Positions 35,698 through 46,465 of a stretch of DNA of 64,000 nt are shown piece by piece. Numbering within the stretch: the first letter of the stretch is position 1; each line of letters begins with the position of its first letter. Both the position numbers and the translations under genes were made by a program. This DNA is from Thamnidium elegans (taxonomy: Eukaryota > Mucoromycota > Mucoromycetes > Mucorales > Mucoraceae), in assembly GCA_025201345.1 (NCBI GenBank), contig JAIXMG010000013.1, positions 682,001-746,000 of the forward strand, written 5' to 3'. The notes below the pieces were generated by a model. That model had not been told where the DNA came from, did no database searches, and saw nothing but the letters and a program-made list of their open reading frames with translations.

Positions 35698-37172
35698 AAT
35701 ATTTATATTATAGAGTGGGAGAGAGAAAAAAAAAAAAAAAGGTACGCCAGTCAAACACAGATTATTAGAAAAAAGAAAAGAGATGACGCCACGAGTAGAG
35801 TATATAGGGAGGGGGGGGGATCATCCCAATTACTGGCGTTTAAAGAAATTGTGGCGGTCGCTTGTCAAAATTTAAACGGCAAAATTACCTCAAAAAAAAA
35901 AAGGTTCAAAAATAGCCTCATTGAAATTCTTTACACGAAGGGAGTGAGATAGGTTTCATAGCTAAAAAAAGAAAAGAGGTAACAATAAATCGAATCATAC
36001 TTTAAGGCTATTTTTTTTTTTTTTTTTTTTGTCCAATGCAGCTTATTGTTACACAATATGTGGTGATACGTATTGTGTGAATTTTTATTGACCATATAAA
36101 GTAATAAAAGTGCGAGCGTACAATACTTTTAGGCTAACATTGGTGAAACATTTTGCCCACACTTGGAAAAAAAAAAGCAGTTTTTTTTTAAACAGCTCAA
36201 ATCTAATAAAGTAATGCATTTCTTTTTAATCTTTTTTTTAATATTAGTTATATAACTTGGTTATATAACTTATTAAATGTTATTTATTGCATAGTACTAC
36301 ATAAAAAAAAAAGAGAGAGAGAGAAAGAGAGAGTATATATACATATATATATATTAAGATGGCCAAGATGGCTAATAATAAAAAAAGTAAAAGGGAAAGA
36401 GTATCTCCGACTTCAATTACGTTAAGAAATACATCCGTTTATGCAGAAGGAGACGTGATCAAAAAAGAAAAAAGTAACTTAGCATATTTGAATGTATCGT
36501 ATTATGTCAAAATAGGCTATATCTATTTATCCTTATTTTAAATACTCCTGAATACATTGTATTTAAACACAGAAAATATTAATCCCCTCTTATTTTTCAA
36601 TTATAAACAAAACAGTAACCCATCCCCTTGGTTACTTTTTCGGAGTTTTCGGTAGAATGTAAAAATACTTTTTATCGCTGTTTCTTTTTTCTTTGCAGTT
36701 AAAAAAATTATCATATGCCTACGAAACAAAAAAGAAATGACTCTTTTTTTTTTTTTTTTTTTTTTTTTTTGTAGTAGTACTGACCTACATAACTCGGATT
36801 CAAAACAATAAGTAAATACACGTGAAGTACAAAAAGGTACAGATCAAGCTTTTTATGTAAAGAAAAACTGCCATTATTGGCTTACCAAGATTATCCTAAA
36901 ACTCGGGGCTGGACTATGAAACCAAAAAAAAAAAAAAAAAAAAAAAAATCTTATTGTCACATATTTTATTTTTTTTCTTTTCCCCTTTTCTTTTTTTACT
37001 TTTTTTTTTTTTTTTTTTTTTCTCTCTCTTTTCCCTTCCCCTTTCACCTTTTTTTCCTTTTACTAAATTGGGATTTTTATATATGCTATAAAAACCGATT
37101 TTTTTTTTAAGAACAACTTTTTTTTTTTTTTTTTTTTTTACCAGAAAGCAAAAAAATATTATCTTCCCTGAC

Positions 37173-37207
<35 letters not shown>

Positions 37208-37213
37208 TGCAAG
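35698..37213. other. Intergenic region between CBR1 and the velvet gene
   Basis: 1.5 kb divergent region with many homopolymers (T21 near 36009; A and T tracts through 36745-37205) and a GAGA tract at about 36311-36336. An ATG at 36359 opens a 60-codon frame (MAKMANNKKSKRERVSPTSI) that is not recognised and that I cannot connect to the velvet exons. It is likely spurious or an upstream leader. Confidence 0.55.
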
Positions 37214-38818
37214 ATGACACAAGCTAATTTTAATATAAATCAGAGATCTACATTGTAACGAAATGAACCTTTTTTTTTTTCTGCGCATTTAAAAAAAAAA
37301 AAAAAAAACTATGCAAATAATAAAAACCAACTCGCTTTCTTTCTTTTTCTTTTTCTTTTTTACTGTGTAGATTTAGCCTAGTTGTACGTCAACAACCTTG
37401 TAAAGCCAGACTATGTAGTTTTAAAGAAAAAGGTTCGTTCAGGCTGAAACGTTGTTTTTAAAAAAAGGATACTTAAATCATTTTTTTTTTTTTAAATAGT
37501 GGATCGAAGACCTATTGATCCTCCACCAATAATACAACTACAAAGTAATCAAACAGAGTAAGTTTAAATACACCAAAAAAAGAATATTTTATATTAATCT
37601 TTTTTTCTTTTTCTTTTTTTTTAAAAAAAATAGTGACGAATTTCTACAAAACCCATATTTTTTTCTTTACGCCACACTTACAGATACTAGTGGCGAGACT
37701 GATTTACATTTCGTTAATGGTAATAGAACCACAGCTGGAACTGTCGTACAATCACTACATAAACTTAAAGATGTTGATGATACAGGTAAAAAAAAAAAAA
37801 AAAAACTTCCCTCACGTAAAAAAAAAAAAAAAGTATTAATAGAAACCAAAAAGATGGTGGGTTCTTCATTTTTTCGGACATAAGTATCCGATTAGAAGGG
37901 TATTATAGATTAAAATTCACGCTTTATGAAATTGAAGGGTAAAATTATGATAATATCAACATTGCAGCGTATAAGAATTACTCATATATTTTTGTGCGCG
38001 TATACATAGACCTTTTGTGAATAGAATGTGTTCAATTGTTTCCAATATATTTCAAGTATATTCACCAAAAAGTTTCCCCGGTATGTCAGGTAAATATTCA
38101 GATAAATAAAAACAAACAAATACGCAAAACATAAACCCACCTTTTTTTTTTTTTTTTTTTTTTTTTTGGTTCCAGAATCTACCTTTTTAACCAGATCATT
38201 CTCTGATCAAGGCGTACGAATAAGAATTAGAAAAGAACCTAGAAGTTCGTCCTCCAATCTAAGGTAATCATAGCAAATATATATGTGTATATTATTTTAT
38301 TTTTAACAGTAATAAAAAAAAAAAGCAGCAATTATAAAAGACGTAGAAAGATTTACGATAACGATACAGATGACGATGATTCATTACAGGATCAATACAT
38401 GGACTTGAGCCCGTTACCTAGAAACCAATTTGGTGGTAGATCACCTTCTCCTTTACCCGAAACCTTATTAGTAAGACCTACTTTACCATCGCCTCAAGAA
38501 ATATTTCGTTCATCGCCAATGTCAATGCAAAACATCCTATCCAATGAAAACTCACCTCCATTATTTCCTCCAACACCTGCTGATGACGAATTAAATAATA
38601 GATTATTCTCTACCAGGAAGTTACCATTACCATTACCGTCTACAGTTCACCACCATCACCAACAAAACATACAGCAGCAGCAGCAGCAGCAACAACAACA
38701 ACAACAACAACAGCATAACCTTCATGATCATACTATTACCCAACCATGGATTAAACAAGAACCTTGTCGTCAAAGAGGTCAACCCTCTGATCCTTCTACT
38801 AGGCTAAAAAAACATTAA
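37214..38818 (+). CDS. Velvet-family transcriptional regulator
   Basis: Fungal DNA-binding regulator of development and metabolism. Eight exons: 37214-37254, 37371-37432, 37500-37557, 37634-37785, 37854-37938, 38010-38089, 38176-38263, 38329-38818; 351 residues. The velvet domain spans about residues 14-190: [105 protein letters not shown] basic stretch NYKRRRK after it is a likely nuclear signal. The C-terminus is Pro/Ser-rich with a Gln run (CAG then CAA codons) near 38680-38711. A compact domain at the N-terminus fits VelB/VosA-type members better than VeA; subtype not decided. The last intron has a tandem AAGCAG acceptor. MCM1 follows 340 bp downstream, same strand. Confidence 0.93.
38680..38711 (+). 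repeat. Polyglutamine-coding CAG/CAA repeat
   Basis: Mixed CAG and CAA triplets in the velvet C-terminal tail, coding a run of about 13 Gln. Codon interruption suggests selection on protein, not a pure expanding triplet. Confidence 0.85.
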
Positions 38819-39158
38819 AAAAAACGTTGTGTAAATATCTTTTTTAAAACTCAAAAATGATTCATTGAGAAGATCCCCATCTTTTTTTTTTTTTTTGCAA
38901 GTCTTGACCAATAATATGCTACTTGATGACGCTAAAAGGAACTTGGCCAATTAAAACTATCTCCCACACTTTGTTATTTATTTTTCTCGTTTATAAAAAA
39001 GAAAAAAGAGAGAGAGGCCAAAAAAAAAAAAAAAATCTTTTTTTTATAAAGCTTGGGTATTTTTTTTTCTGCATTTGGTAACCAACTTTTTTTTTTCATA
39101 CATATTACCCTAATTGGATTTTAAAATAAAAAATAAAAAAATAAAATAATAATATAAT
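38819..39158. other. Spacer between velvet and MCM1
   Basis: 340 bp with several T and A tracts, carrying the velvet 3' UTR and the MCM1 promoter. No other signal recognised. Confidence 0.6.
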
Positions 39159-40225
39159 ATGAATCAATTACCAACTGAGGATCCAGTCATGAAAAATATA
39201 AAAGATGATGAGGAAAACGAATCCGGTGAAGAGTCTGATGTAAAGCCTTCAAGACGTTCTGGTAGAAGAAAGATTAAAATTGAATATATCGAAGATAAGA
39301 ATCGTAGACATATCACTTTTTCAAAACGTAAAGCTGGTATCATGAAGAAGGTAATAATTAACAACACGCGTGTGTGTGTGTGTGTGTGTGTAATAATTTC
39401 TAATTTTTTTTCTTTTTCTTTTTCTTTTTATATTTAAATTTTTTTTTTTATTTTTATTTTTTTTATTTTTAAGGCCTATGAATTAAGTACATTGACAGGT
39501 ACACAAGTATTACTGTTGGTCGTCTCTGAAACTGGTCTAGTTTATACATTTACCACTGTTAAATTACAACCTATTGTCACTAAACCAGAAGGAAAGAATT
39601 TAATTCAAGCTTGTTTGAACGCACCTGACCCAGTCCAAAGTGATTCCAACGTAAAGTACTAATTAATTAAATACATATTAAATACTAAAAAAAAAAAAAG
39701 CAGGATAATGAGACAGCTACGTATCCTGGTAACGGTCAATCTAGAGTGGATATTGAGAAAAAACCTATAGTTTATGAAGAAAAGAAAGTTGAAGTAATTC
39801 CTGCACCTGCTACTACTACTTCTACACCTACCACATCCGTTGCAACTCCTGTTGCACAAACAGGTTATAATAATAATAACCCAAACACAAGTCCATATCA
39901 ACAACAACCTTATGGTACTAACGCTCCTCCCCCTTCTTCTTCTCAAATGCCTCCTATGGGCACAAATAACTATGGTCATGCCGGTTTTGCATTTCAACAA
40001 CAAAATCAACCTCAACAAAGTCAACCTCAACAACAATCCCCTCAACAACCTTATGGACAAATGCCTGGTCCTCCTTTCTATGGTAACCAACAGCAACAGC
40101 AACATTATATGCAACAGCAACAGCAACATCCTGGTTACTGGCCTAACAATAATCCATCTAGTCCTGCATTAAGACAACAAGAGGAAGAAAAGGCTAGAAG
40201 AGGACTTGCGGCCAACAAAAAATAA
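39159..40225 (+). CDS. MCM1: SRF-type MADS-box transcription factor
   Basis: Combinatorial DNA-binding factor for cell-cycle, mating and metabolic genes. Three exons: 39159-39350, 39474-39650, 39704-40225; 296 residues. Acidic N-terminus, then the MADS box at about residues 33-93: GRRKIKIEYIEDKNRRHITF, SKRKAGIMKKAYELSTLTGT, QVLLLVVSETGLVYTFTTVK, nearly identical to the Mcm1/SRF consensus. A Gln/Pro-rich activation-type tail follows (QQQNQPQQSQPQQQSPQQ). The first intron splits the box exactly after MKK and carries a GT dinucleotide repeat 20 nt after the donor. It lies 340 bp downstream of the velvet gene, same strand, and is convergent with the SH3 gene (50 bp between stop codons). Confidence 0.96.
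39368..39390 (+). repeat. GT microsatellite in MCM1 intron 1
   Basis: A CGTGTGTG... run of about ten GT units just after the MCM1 intron-1 donor. It offers many cryptic GT donors, yet only the use of 39351 keeps the MADS box intact. Confidence 0.8.
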
Positions 40226-40275
40226 AATATATTGGTTTTTTTTTTTTTTTTAAAAAAATAAAATAAAATAAAAAT

Positions 40276-42860
40276 TTATTGTTCCAAAGCTTTTACTCTT
40301 TCCATCAAATCTTGAACGATTTGTTCTAAAGCAATTCTCTTTTCTCTTTCTTCATTTACTAATTGTTCACATTCTTTTCGAACTCTTTCAAGTTCGTTCT
40401 TGGTATGGTTTTTTAACTTGGTTTCCAAGACTTCGTTACCGCCGCTATTACCGCCTGCAAAATTAAAGCGAGAAGCAAGGTTTTTAACGCCAGAAGGTCG
40501 AACTGCAGTTGGTTGCTGCTGTTCTTCCTCAGAAGTGGTTGGCACTTCGTTTGCCTTTTCTTCCCAAAGACGGCGAGTTTGGGTTGGTTTCAAATGTGCT
40601 TTAGAGAGCACATCGCCACCAACTGCAAAAGGGGTAGGGAATTTAGCAAAGATAGGTTTAACTGGTTTAGCAGGAGGAGAAGGTGTGGTTTTTTCTTCCT
40701 CTTCTTCCTGTTGCAATTCCTTTTCGAAAATCTCAGTTTGGCTAGGTTCCTGACTTGTTATTTGAGGTGATCGACGAGCTCGACCAATACGAGCACGAGC
40801 AGGTGTAGTCAATTTAGGTCCCCCAGTAGGCAAATCATCAAATTTCTCTGGCTCCTTGACATCTTCTTTCTCCTTCTTTTCATCATCACTGGTTTCTTTG
40901 TTGGATGTCTCCTTTTCTTCGTCATCAGAAATGACGTCCTCGGCAGGGCTGCTTTGGTCTACATGTCCAATAAGTGGTTTGGCACTGTCTTCGCTAAATG
41001 ATGTGGCGCGCGCAGGTACAGGAGGCGATTGCATGGGTTGCGTAGAAGCGACTTCGGGGTCCTCGGCTACAGGTTCTTTAACAGATTCCGTAACAGCCTC
41101 GGCAACGGGTTCAGCAGCAGGCTTTTCCGCGGGCTTTTCCACGGGCTTTTCTACAGGCTTTTCAGCTGGCTCGGCAGCAGCAACAGGCTCAGCAGCAACA
41201 GGCTCAGCAGCAACAGGCTCAGCAGCAACAGGTTCAGCAACAGGAGGTTCAGCAACAGGAGGTTCAGCAACAGGAGGTTCAACAACATCAGGCTCAACAA
41301 CATCAGGCTCAACAACATCAGGCTCAACAACAGCAGGTTCAACAACAGGTTGAGCAACAGACTCTACTTTCTTCTCTTTTACTACGACCTCTTCTTCTTC
41401 TTCTTCAGCAGTTCCTTCTTCCTCGATTGAGTCTTCTTCCTTTACCTGTTCCGAAATACGAGGCGAAAGGCTACTGTGAGAAATAGAAGAAGGTCTTTGA
41501 GCAGGCGCTTGAACGGAAATAGGTCTTGTAGTGACAGGAGTTTGGACTGAAGCGGGTCTTATAACGGACCCGGTTTGTGCAGATTTACGAGAGCGAGTAG
41601 GGGTAGGAGGAGCTAACGTTTCTTCTTCCAATTCGCGGACAAAATTAACGGGGAAAACGCCGACTAATCCACGCTCGTTTCTTCCTTTCCACCAACCTTC
41701 GTCGGCATGACGGTCGAGGATCTCGACGTATTCTCCTCGTAATAAACTTAATTCGTCTTCTCCTTCAGCGTCGTAAGGGTGTAATACAATCGCTTTGGGT
41801 AAAGAAGGAGTGAGTGTGTTGGCGGGGGCAGGAGAGACAGGTGCGACAGCAGGTGTGGTGGCAACAGAGGCGGGTGCTGCAACAGGGACAGTAGGTGCTT
41901 CTGGCTTGGGTGATTCTTTGGGTGGCGTCTTTTTTAAACCAGGGAATCCACCTGCTAATAAACTACCGATACCACCTTGTTTCACTCCAAAGGCAGCTAA
42001 TTTAAACCCACCTTTTGCTACAAATAAAATTAATTTAATACTGGTTATATATATATATATATTTGTATTACACTCACGTGCGTCATCTTCACCAGAGTTT
42101 TGTGTATCGATGGATTGAATACCAAGGTCTGGACGTCCAGGCATATCAATATCTTCTACACACTTCAAAAAAAAAAAAAAAAATGAGTACTGTTTTGATG
42201 TATGCATGATTTTTTTTTTTTTTTTTTTTAGTTACCTTGTGAGGATACTTTCCAACTTTTCCGTTTAATTCACCTCTTGACCATGTATCGTTGATCACTT
42301 CGTATACGTTGATAATACCGCCACGGTGAAGACTGAGCTCGCCTTGCTCTTGCATTGCGTAGTCTTCCATGACTCTAGCCATACCAATGATTTTATCGAC
42401 TGTTTTTTTTTAAAAATTAGTTATACACACCAAAAAAAAAAAAAAAAAGGTTCTCTCTAGGTTACCTTTCTTTTCTTCAACAGGAGTTTCCACTTGTTCG
42501 ACCTGAGTTTCTTCGGCTTCTTTCTCGACATGTTCTTCTTGCTGGTCATTATCTTTTTCATCAGACGTTGTGTCCTCTTGTTGTTTTTGTTCAGGTCTTG
42601 CAGGTTGCTCAACAGGTGCGTCTTGCAAGACAGTAACGAAATTGCTAGGAAAGAAACCTAAAGAACCATCTTTCTTTTTACCTACCCACCAATCTGGGTC
42701 AGAAAAATCGGTGACTTTGATAACTTCCTCTTTTTCAAAAGAGATTTCGTCTTCTCTTTCAGCTTCGTAAGGATGATGTGCAATAGCAGTTTTAACTAGT
42801 AACAAATTAGTTCAATCTCTTGGTTTTTTTTTTTTTTGCTTACTGTACTTTACCAGACAT
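40276..42860 (-). CDS. Triple-SH3 adaptor protein, CIN85/CD2AP-like layout
   Basis: Five exons: 42854-42860 (7 nt), 42466-42795, 42236-42399, 42078-42162, 40276-42017; 775 residues. SH3-1 about 3-57 (KTAIAHHPYEAEREDEISFE, DPDWWVGKKKDGSLGFFPSN), SH3-2 about 115-167 (YAMQEQGELSLHRGG, TWSRGELNGKVGKYPHK), SH3-3 about 268-325 (VLHPYDAEGEDELSLLRGEY, GWWKGRNERGLVGVFPVNFV). A glycine-rich block KLAAFGVKQGGIGSLLAGG lies before SH3-3. A long disordered acidic/Pro region with pentapeptide repeats (VVEPD, VAEPP, AAEPV) follows, ending in a coiled coil (EREKRIALEQIVQDLMERVK). The layout matches animal CIN85; fungal actin-patch adaptors with SH3 domains are the likely functional analogues. Name withheld. 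Confidence 0.88.
41140..41360 (-). repeat. Degenerate 15-bp tandem repeat coding EP pentapeptides
   Basis: Tandem 15-nt units within the SH3 gene coding variants of V-V/A-E-P-D/P/V. The units fall in three sub-blocks (VVEPD, VAEPP, AAEPV), showing successive local duplications. The antisense strand is also open here, giving Leu- or Gly/Ser-rich shadow frames. Confidence 0.85.
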
Positions 42861-43343
42861 TTGTTTTTTTTTTAAAGGAGTTAATAATGAAAAAGCACGA
42901 GAAAATATAATGTTATTTTTAAATACGTGAAAAAAATTGAAACTCAAAACAATGCTGTCATTTTAAAATAAGTTTTTTAAAAAGGTTTTTTTTATTTATT
43001 TATTTTATTGTGGTAGAAAGAGGGGACACGACCTAAAATAATTAAAGGGCACCCAAAACGAGCTTGATTTCAGAGCCTGCATTCCCAAGAAACAGACCAA
43101 ATGATTTCAGAGCCTGCATTCCAAAAAGAAAAAAGACGAGAGCAGACCGAATGATTTCAGAGCCTGCATTCCCCCCCGCCCCCAATTAAAAACAAAACCT
43201 CCAAGGCGAGAAGAGACGGCGACGTTGATTTCAGAGCCTGCATTCCCACTCTGGTGAAATAGGACAGAGAGCATCTTCTCACGCGTCATAAGTCATCATG
43301 TGACGCTCCTAATAAACTGATTAGTCATGTTTTTAAAGAAACC

Positions 43344-43379
<36 letters not shown>

Positions 43380-43722
43380 AAGACTTACCAGTAAGGATTC
43401 TTTAAATATATAGAAACGCTTAAAATAAATATATTCCAAAAGGGATACATCCGGGATACATATATATATAAAATATATTCGTATATATTTGATACATATA
43501 TATGTATATGAATGTATCTTTTTTTTAAGAGCGTAAAGGGGCCCTACCGACTTGTAGTTTCATGGGCTTCTTTTTTTTTTTTTTTTTTCTTTAACCAAAA
43601 AGGGACTTGGGTTTTTTGTCGTTTTTCTACAACACTCTCCAGAAGAAGAAGGAGTAGAACAGTATCGAAACAAGTTAATACACCGTAACTATCATGAAAA
43701 CCAAAACGAGTGGAATGAGAAC

Positions 43723-43753
<31 letters not shown>

Positions 43754-44893
43754 GAAAAAAAAGGAGGGGTTGTTGTAAAAAGAAGAAGAAAAAAAAAAAA
43801 AAAAAAAAGATATTTTCTTTTTTTCATAGAAAAAAAAAAAAGAGTCGTACTTTGAAACTCACAAATAAAAATGTTTATACGTGTTTTTTTAAGTATATTT
43901 AGGAACTAAAAGGGACATATATTGATAAAAGCAATGTAAAAATAAAAGTCATAAAACATTTCTTTTTTTATATTTAATGTGTGACATACAAGAACCTTGA
44001 ACCTTTTTTTTTCTAATCCAAATCAAGTAAAGTTGTGCACATAATGTTTCGAATATCTATTAACGTTTAGCTATATTAAAAAGAAAGAAAGAAGAGATAA
44101 AGATGTACAATGTTTAATCGCAAATAAAAAAAATAAAAAAATTATGCATCTGATGAAAAAATGTGTAATACACCATGCGATATATTATACTTTAACTGAT
44201 GGTCTTTTAATATGAATGGCGGTTCTTCCATATTAAATGATTACTTTCTACCGGTTGACTTTCTTCTACTGTTATGGTTCTGCTGCCGAAGCTAGGTGAT
44301 TGGGTGACAGTAAACTTAAATTAAGGACCGATCCCTGATAAGCGCTGTGAATTATCCTAGATTTCAGTGTTTCGGTATCTTGTAACTTTTAGGGCTTTCA
44401 CTAGAGTCCAGAATTGCTCAATTGGTACGAACAAAAGTAACATTGTTCCACAGTAAAAAAAAATAAAGGCGTTTGAAATTTATAATATCCAACGTGTCAT
44501 TAATAAAGCTTTTAGATAGTCTTTTTTTTTTTATTTTAAAAGCACAAAAAATAGTTTTTTTTTTACGCTCTCGTTAATAATTGGCAGTGGTAACAACTGT
44601 AATACCAGGATGCTTTTTTAAAAGGGAGACGAAAAACATTCAAACTCCAAAAAAGTTCTCTCTCGCTAAATACTTTAGGAGCCCTCGCACCATCTTCCAG
44701 ATCTACAGTACAACCCCAAGTTGATTATGATCGAGATATGCTTTTCTCTTTTTTTTTAATCGATTATAAAACAATTTAACGCGTAAAAAGATATATATAA
44801 AATGATAAATCTAATTGATTTTATTTATTTAATATGTATATATGTATATATGGAAAAATGATGAGGGGAAGATGAGGATATATAATGCAAAAC
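42861..44893. other. 2 kb intergenic region upstream of the SH3 gene
   Basis: Contains the four 20-bp repeats at 43066-43246, long T tracts (43345-43377, 43572-43587, 43728-43753), a TATATA-rich block at 43460-43505 and A tracts. The rest is AT-rich unique DNA with no gene I can support. Confidence 0.6.
43066..43246. repeat. Four direct copies of a 20-bp motif upstream of the SH3 gene
   Basis: The exact motif GATTTCAGAGCCTGCATTCC occurs at 43066-43085, 43103-43122, 43153-43172 and 43227-43246, each time preceded by T. Start-to-start distances are 37, 50 and 74 bp, so this is neither a tandem array nor evenly spaced. Copies 2 and 3 share a further upstream CAGACC(A/G)AA. It lies 206-386 bp before the SH3 gene start codon. 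A factor-binding site cluster is the simplest reading (inference); the motif is GC-richer than the surroundings. Confidence 0.85.
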
Positions 44894-45256
44894 TTATTTG
44901 TAAAGAGCCAAAGGAGGTAATTGAAGATTAAAATCTTTATGATAATTTGACAATTTCTTTTCTTGAATATACTGTAATTGTCGCCAAACTTGATACTCTT
45001 TTAACTTCATCTTGTTTTCTTCTTGACACCTCTTTTCTTCTTCTTCTTTACAAGATTGTATCAGTTTAATCAAATCTGGTTGCGAATCAAATTGCGATAA
45101 AAGGTGGTTCCAGTTATTAGCATTACTGTTACATTTCTTTACAGGTTCAAAGTCTTGGTCACTAATGTCCGATGATATACTTGTTTGTCTTCTTCTTTCT
45201 GGAAATCCTGTTTCAAGTGGATGTAATAAACTTGTATAGCTTGGTATAGGTGTCAT
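44894..45256 (-). CDS. Uncharacterised 120-aa protein, helical C-terminal half
   Basis: Single-exon ORF beginning MTPIPSYTSLLHPLETGFPE. The N-terminal half is Ser-rich; the C-terminal half is charged and helical (KEEEEKRCQEENKMKLKEYQ, VWRQLQYIQEKKLSNYHKDF) with a hydrophobic end LQLPPLALYK. No family recognised. ATG-started, good codon variety, and a T/A tract (T15A9) 12 bp upstream of the ATG on the coding strand similar to those near other genes here. Possibly a small lineage-specific protein. Confidence 0.6.
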   Translation of the reverse strand: MTPIPSYTSLLHPLETGFPERRRQTSISSDISDQDFEPVKKCNSNANNWNHLLSQFDSQPDLIKLIQSCKEEEEKRCQEENKMKLKEYQVWRQLQYIQEKKLSNYHKDFNLQLPPLALYK

Positions 45257-46465
45257 TTTTTGCGAGTTTTTTTTTTTTTTTAAAAAAAAAGAGAAGATAA
45301 TGTACTTGTTAAAGAAAAATAATACCGTCCTTTTATATTCAAAAAAAAAAAAAGCTCATCCCAGGGGCGGAAAGAAGATTGTCAGACCCTTATTTTCCCG
45401 CTTTAATACCCTCTTGATTATAATCTATACCACCTTTTTTTTTTTTTAAAAAAAAAAGAGATATCGATAATCAAACACATCGATAGGTCTATATATGAAA
45501 GCTAATTTATACATGTACAATAGTTTTTTACTGACTGTACAAGTATATATTCAATTTCTCTCTCTCTCTTTCCAACAAAAGATAAAAATACCATCATTAA
45601 AAGCAGCTATCATATACCCAAATCACCTAGTGTATGTTGGTCGTGTTATAGACTCAATTAGCTGATTGGAAAAGTTGGGTATAAATCCCGCATCTTCCCG
45701 CTAACAACAAAAAACCAGATAAATATCTGGAACCAAATTTTTTTTTTTCCTCCCTTATCTTTCAAAATTCTGTGTATGAATTTAATAGAACCATTTATTT
45801 TTCCCGTTCTAATTCAATCTCATTTGTGCTGGAAATATCATTCTTTCCCTGTATTTCTACGGTTTCTATGTTACGTAAGCCATTCCCTTTTTTTTTTTAC
45901 CCTTTTTTCCTTATTATTCACCGTCCCTTTTTTTTTTTTTTTTTTTTTTTCCAAACGTAAACGGTACGAGATGTTTTTTTCTTCATTTTGAAATTAAAAA
46001 ACTAATCAAAGAGCCATAAAATACAAAATATCTATAAAGCTGCAAAAAAAAAAAAAAAAAAAAAAAAAAGATTGCTTATTCGCTTCAAGACAAAGGGGGT
46101 GCTAACTTATCAAAGACGGTTTCAAAAGAAAGAATATCTTCAAACATTGTTCCTACAATTGAACGCTTACTTTTGAAAACCAACATATAAGTTTCGCATC
46201 ACTATTCACCTTGACATTTATTATTATAGGCGGATTGTTTGATCGAAGATGTCCGTTGTTGGTGAGAGAAAATGATAAAAAGTGTCCACACATGCTTGTA
46301 TTTAGACCCATTTTTATATTAAAATATCTGTACTTCATGCGGTAATACCTTTTTTACTAAATATTTGTTAACCAGTGACTGTTTTGTTCACTGTCGCGAC
46401 TTTTTTTTTTTTTTTTAATATTTTTGTTTTTAAACGTGTAACTATCCTCTTTTTTATTTCTCACT
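45257..46465. other. Divergent intergenic region upstream of SPC105
   Basis: 1.2 kb of AT-rich DNA with T/A tracts at 45263-45291 and 45432-45458 and a T22 tract near 45930. Plus-strand frames at 45772-45991 are T-rich and Phe-rich shadows. No gene supported. Confidence 0.6.

Noticed and set aside
36359..36541. ATG-started 60-codon frame as first exon of the velvet gene
   Set aside because: The velvet gene has a complete start exon at 37214 that joins in phase; this frame has no supported donor.
40856..41430. Plus-strand Ser/Gly/Thr and Arg/Asn-rich frames
   Set aside because: Antisense of the EP-pentapeptide repeat in the SH3 gene.
43066..43246. CRISPR-like array
   Set aside because: Four copies only, very unequal spacers, eukaryotic context and no cas genes.
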